A stretch of DNA of 64,000 nucleotides from Fistularia commersonii (lineage: Eukaryota; Chordata; Actinopteri; Syngnathiformes; Fistulariidae): the NCBI GenBank assembly GCA_037954325.1, contig JBBMNZ010000017.1, positions 14,647,501 to 14,711,500 of the forward strand, read 5' to 3'. Below are positions 57,774 to 64,000 of the stretch, piece after piece. The position numbers were made by a program, and so were the translations under genes. The notes under the pieces were generated by a model. The model was not told the DNA's origin. It did no database searches and saw nothing but the letters and a program-made list of their open reading frames with translations. Position 1 is the stretch's first letter; each line of letters begins with the position of its first letter.

Positions 57774-58025
57774 GGGCGACACAATGGCGCAGTAGTTAGC
57801 ACTTCCACCTCATAGCAAGAAGGTCACTGGTAGATTCCAAAAAGGGGCCTTTTTGTGGGGAGTTTGCGTGTTCTCATCCACGTACTCTGGTTTCGTCTCA
57901 ACATCCAAAGTAAGTCCATCGGAGACCCTAAATTGCCCAGATGTGTGAATGAGACGTGGTTGTACGTCTTTTAATGTGGCTGTGTGATCGACTGGCTGCT
58001 GGTCCAGAGTGAACCCCTGCCTCGA
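57774..58025 (+). repeat. SINE-like teleost repeat, copy 9
   Basis: The best-preserved head: GACACAATGGCGCAGTAGTT, AGCACTTCCACCTCATAGC, then GGTAGATTCC. The A-box-like (TGGCGCAGTAG) and B-box-like (GGTAGATTCC) motifs are about 40 bases apart, as in a tRNA. The body continues to CTGGTCCAGAGTGAACCCC, and the 3' tail is lost. Confidence 0.85.
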
Positions 58026-58924
58026 ATGCCGAATTTATGATCTTACCCTTTTCCGTTTCGAATTATATAATCAAAATAATGATTTGCCTCCTCTTACGGC
58101 TTAAACCTTTTGGCATGGAGGTTGCTATTCAGTCAAGTGTGTTAGATCACTTTTTTTCTCCCATATATTAAAATTCCTTTTGATTTCTTTATTAGTGTCT
58201 ATATTGATTGGATCAATGTGATATGGATTTTGCCCTCTACTGCCATGAGGCGTAAAGGGGGTTAATCATCATAGCTGATATAGTGCGATAGCACATCAGG
58301 TTAATTTTGTGAATCGATGTGGCCTGGTATCATTGGATGATTCTGACTGAGTCAGCTTTAAGGACAATGGTGCAATCAAGGAATAGTGAGCGTGAGCAGG
58401 CCACTTTATCGTGAAATTCAGAAAATGGTCAGAATTTGACAAACATAAGGCAGCATAAATCTCAGGATTTATGAGGGAAGGTATGATCTGACAAGTTTGA
58501 CTAACTGTCCATCAATTAAGTCCCAATATATGTATGAGTATAAGAGGTGTCAGGCTGACCAGATAACTTGTATATCAAGTTTCCATGAGTGTCTAACAGG
58601 TGAGACGGCAGATTCTAACTCCCTTATGAGAACTTCAGGCATACATGTTTTTAACCTTTATGTAAGTACTTGTATAAAAATGTCCTCTGTTTACAATTCA
58701 CCAATGACTTCACTGATGTATCAGCAACAACTTGCATTTGTTTAAAACAACTGAGATGCTTGCTTCAAGTGGTCTTTTATTGCTACGGAGGCCGCAAAAG
58801 AACAGTGCTTGATCATCGATATTTTTACAACAATAACTCAGCTTTTATGTGGGACTTTAATGTAATGAAATAAAATAAAGGGAGAGAGATTATAATGCAA
58901 ATTGTGATGGAAGGGACACACGTT
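58026..58924. other. No gene recognised
   Basis: Unassigned. The 67- and 82-codon plus-strand frames have no known domain. Confidence 0.4.
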
Positions 58925-59326
58925 TTAGCCAAGTGAGGAAGTTGTGTCAGGAAGGACATCCAGTGTAAAACTTGTACCAAAACCACATACGCAAATCAAA
59001 CCTACAAATCTCATACCAGATCAGCCAAGGCTTGGGTGAACAACGACCACCATTGGTGCTGATAACGTACAGAGTACCGGAGGAAATTGGGCTACTGTGG
59101 GTGGAAGAAGGAGAGGAGGAATGTGTGTTCAGAAACGGAGAGAGAAGAGAAAAGGCAAGAATTTGGGACTCGGAGAAGCGACTTTTAATGTGTTGGTTGA
59201 CATGATGCAGAGAAAGAAGGTGGATATACTGTGTCCAGGGAACAAGGTTGAAAGGTCACAAGGCTAGAAGCTTGGGAGCAGGGTTTTAAGTTCCTCTATC
59301 ATGGCATTGACAGGAAGAGAAATGGA

Positions 59327-59515
59327 ATGAGAGTTATATTGAAGGAGGACTTTCTTGGGAATGTTCAGGTGTTGAAAAGAGTGTCAGATAGACTTGTGAG
59401 TCTAAAACTGGAAACTCAGGGTGTGATGCTCAATGTTTTTAGGGGCTATACCCTACAGGTGCGATGTGAGTTAGAGGAGAAGGACAAATTTTGGAGTCAG
59501 GATGGTGGGTTATAG
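59327..59515 (+). pseudogene. LINE endonuclease fragment
   Basis: 62 residues of the AP-type endonuclease that nicks target DNA. VILKEDFLGNVQVLKRVSDR, LVSLKLETQGVMLNVFRGYT and CELEEKDKFW match the family in order. GKEILCVQGTR-like codons lie upstream in other frames (59220-59260). The catalytic GxxxxxxNGHVG-type segment that should follow is deleted after KFWSQ. Confidence 0.75.
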
Positions 59516-60352
59516 GATGACAAGGAAGATCAAGAGGACAAAAGCAGAGCTAGGCATGAAGTGGTGGAAGCTGAAAGGAGTGAGGAGTGTTGAGTGGTTT
59601 TCAGAGACGAGTTGAGAAAGACTCCGAGTGGCCAGGGAGATCTACAAGATGACCGGACAACTACAGCTAATGTGATCAGAGAGACAGGTAGGAGATTACT
59701 TGGTGTGTCATCTGGAAGCAAAGTAGATGAAGAGACTTAGTGGCTGAATCAGGAAGTGCAGGAGTATATACAGAGGAAGAGGTTAGCAAAGAAGAAGTGG
59801 GACACTGAGGGGACTGAGGGCAGACAGGAGTACAGGGAGATATAGCCCAAAGTAAACATAGAGGTCGCAAAGGCCAAACAAAGGGCGTATGATGACTTGT
59901 ATGCTCGGTTGGACGGTAAGGAGGAAGAGAATGATTTATACAGGTTGGCAAAACAGAGACAGGGATGGAAAGGATGTACAGCAGGTTTGGATGATAAAGG
60001 ATAGAGAGGGAAATGTATTGACAGATGCTAAATGAGTGATGGGAAAATAGAAAGAGTACCTTGAATGAAAATATAGCTGATGAATGTGAAAAATGAAAGA
60101 GAGGGAAGGGTTGAAGAGATGACTATCATTGAGTAGCAGAGATTAGTAAGCATTAGTGAGGAGGGCATCGAAGATGAGGAGTGAAACGACAATCATTTCC
60201 TGATGATATACTTGTGGAGGTATGGAAGTGTCTAGCGGAGGCAGCAGTAGGGTTTCTGGTAAGATTATTCAATAGGATCTTAGAGAATGGAGAAGAAGTG
60301 TGATGATACCCATTTTTAAAAATAAGGGAGATTTGAAAAATTGTGACAACTA

Positions 60353-60580
60353 CAATGATAATTTAGCTTTTATTAATCCCTGTGGGGAAATTCGTTCTCT
60401 GCAATCAACTAGTCATGAATGAACCATGAGCAGTAGGGTGCCGTCCACCAGCACCAGGGGAAGAGTTAGTGGTTCAGTGTCTTGCTCAACAACACTTCGA
60501 CACACTCAGAGGAGCCGGGAATCGAACCAGGAATGTTTGGTTCCAAAGATGATTGCTTTACATACTGTGCCGCCCCCAAA
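60353..60580. repeat. Unclassified fish repeat nested in the LINE
   Basis: About 228 bases interrupt the LINE between CAACTACAA and AGAGGAATAAAGTTGAT. The sequence TTTATTAATCCCTGTGGGGA, AATTCGTTCTCTGC, GGTTCAGTGTCTTGCTCAAC, AACACTTCGACACAC, GGGAATCGAACCAGGAATG and TACTGTGCCGCCCCC is a repeat widespread in fish genomes. I do not know its class. Its GAATCGAACC segment is the reverse complement of a tRNA B box, so a minus-oriented SINE is possible. Confidence 0.6.
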
Positions 60581-60713
60581 ATAGAGGAATAAAGTTGATA
60601 AGCCTCACAATGAAGTCATTGAAAAGAGTAGTGGACACTAGGCTGAGAGCAGAAGTCAGCATTTGTAAGAAGCAGTACGGTTTCATGTCTAGAAAGAATA
60701 CAGTACTTTAAGA

Positions 60714-60980
60714 ATGCAGGTAGAGAAGTATTGCCATATGACAGGATGCCAGGAGATGGACTATGGCGTGGCTGAGAGGTATGTTAGACTGGTAAAGGAC
60801 ATTAATGCAGGATGTGAGACAGTGGTGAGGTGTGCCGTAGGCGTGACAGCGCAGTTCAGGGATGGAAGCAGGACTACATCAGGATCAACTCTGAGCCCCT
60901 TCTTGTTTGCAGTGATGATGAACAGGCTGACAAAAGAGATTAGACAGAAATCTCCGTGCACTATGATGTTTTGCAGATGA
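60714..60980 (+). pseudogene. LINE reverse-transcriptase fragment, frameshifted at FADD
   Basis: 88 residues including GVAERYVRLVKDINAGCETV, VRCAVGVTAQF and TLSPFLFAVMMNRLTKEIRQ, the RT region between palm motifs A and C. The codons of FADD are present at 60970-60981, but one extra T puts them out of this frame, which therefore ends CTMMFCR-stop. Motif A (FVDLEKAYDRVP) is deleted upstream. The shift alone would abolish polymerase activity. Confidence 0.8.
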
Positions 60981-60984
60981 CATT

Positions 60985-61645
60985 GTGATCTGTAGTGAGA
61001 GCAGGGAAGAGGTGGTGGAAAATCTGGAGAGGGGGAGGTATGCTCTGGCAAGGAGAGGAAATAAGGTTGGTTGCAGCAAGATTGAATATATATGTGTGAA
61101 TGAGAGGGACCGAAGTGAAATGATGAGGCTACAGGGAGTGGGAATAAAGAAGGTGGAGGATTTTACGCACTCAGGGTCAACAGTCCAGTGCGATGGAGAG
61201 TGTGGAAAGGGGTTAAGAGACAAGGTAAGGTAGGTTGGATCGGGGGGAGAAAAGTATCGGGTGTATTATGCGATAGAAGAATACCAGGCAGTTTGAAATG
61301 AAAGGTGTACAAGACAGTTGTGAGACCAGTGATGCTGTATGGTTTGTAGAGGGTGGCATTGAAGAGAAGCAGAGCATGAGGTAGCAGATGAAGATGTTGA
61401 GGTTGTCTTTGGGAGTGACGAGGATGGATTGCATTGGCAATGACTCTATCAGAGGGACAGGGCATATTAGATGTCTTGGAGAGAAGGTCGGAGGAGCCAG
61501 ACTGAGATGGTTCGATCATGACCGGAGGAGGGATAGTGAATATATTGGTAGGCGGATGCTGGAATTGGAGCTGCCAGGCAGGAGGTCTAGAGGAAGACCA
61601 AAGAGAAGATTTATGGATGTTGTGAAAGAGAACATGAGTTAGTTG
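60985..61645 (+). pseudogene. LINE C-terminal region after the reverse transcriptase
   Basis: Two readable frames follow the FADD box. 60985-61233 has ICSESREEVVENLERGRYAL, then KKVEDFTHSGSTVQCDGECG. 61388-61642 has MKMLRLSLGVTRMDCIGNDS, ARLRWFDHDRRRDSEYIGRR, then LELPGRRSRGRPKRRFMDVV. Between them is a frame break near the site of the family's GWNGWRKVSGV motif. The conserved WFGH reads WFDH here. Confidence 0.8.
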
Positions 61646-61690
61646 GTGTGAGAGAAGAAGAGGACCCCCGAAGGGAAAAGCCATAAGTAA

Positions 61691-64000
61691 AGATTTTGAA
61701 AGAATGAAACTACGGGTCCAGTGGAGACGGACAGGCATATCTCTTTGTAATACAAACACTGACGTCGCATGCAGTTTGCTATTTTGAGGTTGTGTTTGGA
61801 ATATTATAAAATCTTTCTTCTTTCCTTTTTTTTTGTACTTTTGTCAGATTTTAACACTTTAAGCCCTTGCTCCATCATTTTTTTTTGAACAACAGAGGCC
61901 TGAATACAATTTACTACAGAGACTGGCATACTCAGACAAAATATTTTTACATAATTAAGACAAATGCATTGGTTAAAATCAAACTTTAACATTAATGAAG
62001 ACGGATTTAGATATGCATCTCAAATTCAATATAAATATGAGATATATAACAACAGGGGGAGTTTCTTGAGGTAAAACAACTCATTTAAAAGAACAAAGGG
62101 TAATGCACCTTACAAACCAAATCACATTTCAGATGTATTGGCTGTATTATTATCCAATAGAGGTAATTCAAAATGGGGAATCCAGGTCACAAATATGTGA
62201 TTATGGGTTAAAAAGCCTGGGCATAACAATGATACTAATTAGGCTGTGAGCGATCAAACTAAATGATCAAATGTCCTAGAGGTGAGCCACTAATCCAAAA
62301 CATGCCTGCCTATGTGTAATGTTAGTTGTAATGATTTGTGACATGGTTGAAGACAAGCACTAGATCCTTATCCAGCCATGCAGAATGGTGGCAAAAGTAA
62401 ATTACTGTCAGATGTGAGACAAGTGCACCACGCTGGTACAAACTTATTTGTAGATTTACTCCCGTAAGTTAATCACGCACAATAAGAGAGAGAGAGAGTG
62501 CTGTAATCCAGGGCTGTGCAAATTTTTCATAAAATTATATGCATAGTTAATGATTTATTTATCGATAGATAATTCTGCGCGCATATCTGAATAACTCAAT
62601 TTAGTTTGCACCCAGATCTCTATCAGACAGTGATGAGATGCTTCTTCCTGTATTATTAATCATCATTTTAATCTGTGTTAACAACCAAGTAAATACCACT
62701 GATAACTCATAGTCATCAATAAGAATCATCTCTGGTGTCATTGTTTAACATTTGGGTAACAAGAGAAGAATATTCATGGGGTTTGCCAGTTATTCAGTTA
62801 GTTACTGCCATTATTATTGTATTATTTCCTAAAAATGGCTTACTGCCTGAAGGAATATCCCTTGATTACTCAGTTGTTTTACGTGTTAAAAAGACATACA
62901 CTATTTGCATAGTGATATGTATATCAGATATATGTTGCACTTGATATAGATAATAAAGGATTTATATAATCAGTTTTATTCAACCAACAACAATAGATCT
63001 TGTCATTTACCAGCGATTAGTAAAATCCATGGACAACTCTGCTTTCGACAACATAAAGTTGACTAACCAAAACAGATCACGCTCATTTCTCATCATAAAC
63101 CGAGTGAATGCTGCTATAAAATCTTAACAAGTATATGAACCCAAAATACGAGTGTCAATGAACATTTATGACAGCATATCAGATTGCTATAAACAACATT
63201 GGTGCATGCATTCACTGAATATGAATTAATTTGGCGGCATGTTGCCTCTTATCTCTTTGCTTTTTTTTATCCTGTGAAATGTTTACTGCAGTCTCAAATC
63301 CGGAAATGTGTGGCTTGCAATGTAAAACTCACGAGGAAGATGTTCACTGTAGCTCCGTTACTTGCATGTGTTTAGATGTCACAATTTCTCATTACATGCT
63401 TGGGCTTATATTCTGTTTTCAGTTCTCTCAAAATAGAAACTTTAGATATGTTTTTTTTTTTTTTTTTAACATACACTCTCAAGCAATGAGTATTTTATCT
63501 AACCATTAGGCATATTCAAATACCAGGAATATGCAATTCAACAGATTGGAGGTGTTTTTTTAATTTACTTGTTCTTCAGTTGTTTAATTTGCGACATTAT
63601 TGGTAAAGTTTGTGAGGGGTTATAGCTGAAATATAGATTTAAGATACTGTAAAACTGTCCTTGTTACAGGTCCAATACTAGTCACCAGATGGGAGGTATT
63701 CATACTTTTGTTAATTTTGATCTGGTGCAGTGATAATTGAATCCAGCATTTACCCCATCATTGAATTATCAAATCCACCAGTTTTTCTGCGTGCAGGTGG
63801 ATATGTTGGTCTAAAAATGTGATGTTCTACAAAAATCATGTGATGAAAACTATTTGAATACCTCTCAATCAAGACAAACCAGGTGTGAAAATGAATGTAA
63901 TTTTTGGGATGTGGCAAACCAAAACAGGAATAGTGCAACAACTTAATAACACATCTCATTAATGATATGCTGAGTACTTTGACCTCTGGAAGAAATATGT
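61691..64000. other. No gene recognised
   Basis: AT-rich and unassigned to the window end. (AG)n lies at 62484-62498 and a 17-base poly-T at 63451-63467. Confidence 0.4.

Larger units (their letters stand above)
58925..61690 (+). mobile_element. LINE, most complete copy, inactivated
   Basis: The only plus-strand member of the family represented by copies A-D. It runs from the 5' UTR (GTGTCAGGAAGGACATCCAG at 58946) to the 3' end (CCCGAAGGGAAAAGCC at about 61666). In order: 5' UTR to about 59160; endonuclease N-half (59165-59510); a deletion of the rest of the endonuclease; a linker region (59520-60350); a nested unrelated repeat (60353-60580); the reverse transcriptase with part of the palm missing (60585-61060); and the C-terminal region (61060-61645). 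It has stops and frameshifts throughout. A full member of the family would be about 3.2-3.4 kb. Confidence 0.88.

Noticed and set aside
57776..57840. Possible tRNA gene
   Set aside because: A/B-box-like motifs are present but no cloverleaf can be completed, and the same head recurs in several diverged repeat copies.
62510..62560. CAGGGCTGTGCAAA resembling a hAT terminal repeat
   Set aside because: No matching right end or 8-bp duplication could be found, and the motif is short.

Overview
This window looks like AT-rich, gene-poor vertebrate DNA, most probably an intergenic or long intronic stretch of a ray-finned (teleost) fish genome. The evidence is the repeat set: a Rex3/RTE-type LINE, an L2/UnaL2-type LINE tail with a TGTAA repeat, a LINE family whose antisense 3' ends begin with CTTCTTCTT, a tRNA-headed SINE-like repeat ending in GATG or ATGA runs, Tc1, hAT and TTAA-type DNA transposons, and abundant CA, GATA, GTGA and CAA microsatellites. 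I found no host protein-coding exon, tRNA, rRNA, CRISPR array or operon that I can support. Family names come from memory of fish repeat sequences, because no search could be run. The species cannot be named from what I see.

Layout. 1-15.7 kb is mostly unrecognised sequence with a small hAT-like element (2472-3127), one SINE-like copy (4243-4556), two L2/Rex1-type LINE 3' ends (7386-8088 and 9750-10076) and a 387-bp tandem duplication (12638-13387). 15.7-18.7 kb is a compound nest: two copies of one LINE family in the same minus orientation, the first joined to a dead Tc1 transposase. 19-27 kb holds SINE-like pieces, a 46-bp-arm palindrome (22180-22306), a 232-bp TTAA-flanked MITE, a 500-bp solo LTR with a perfect 5-bp target duplication, and a third LINE copy. 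28.6-32.2 kb has DNA-transposon remnants, a microsatellite that folds back on itself and the L2 tail.

34.6-42.5 kb is the densest part: three SINE-like copies, a LINE whose C-terminal region is interrupted by a 535-bp hAT MITE with a perfect 8-bp duplication, and a degraded Rex3 copy with an oppositely oriented block of its own 5' UTR inside it. 42.5-58.9 kb is mostly unrecognised. It contains a 1182-bp internally deleted hAT element with a perfect 8-bp duplication and the transposase dimerisation domain, plus short LINE and SINE pieces. 58.9-61.7 kb is the most complete LINE copy, on the plus strand, with internal deletions, a frameshift at the reverse-transcriptase FADD box and another repeat inserted in it. 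The rest is unrecognised.

Nothing here works as a set of cooperating genes. The interest lies in insertion history: several insertions have boundaries readable to the base, and nesting gives relative ages. Every transposon-encoded protein I recognise is broken.
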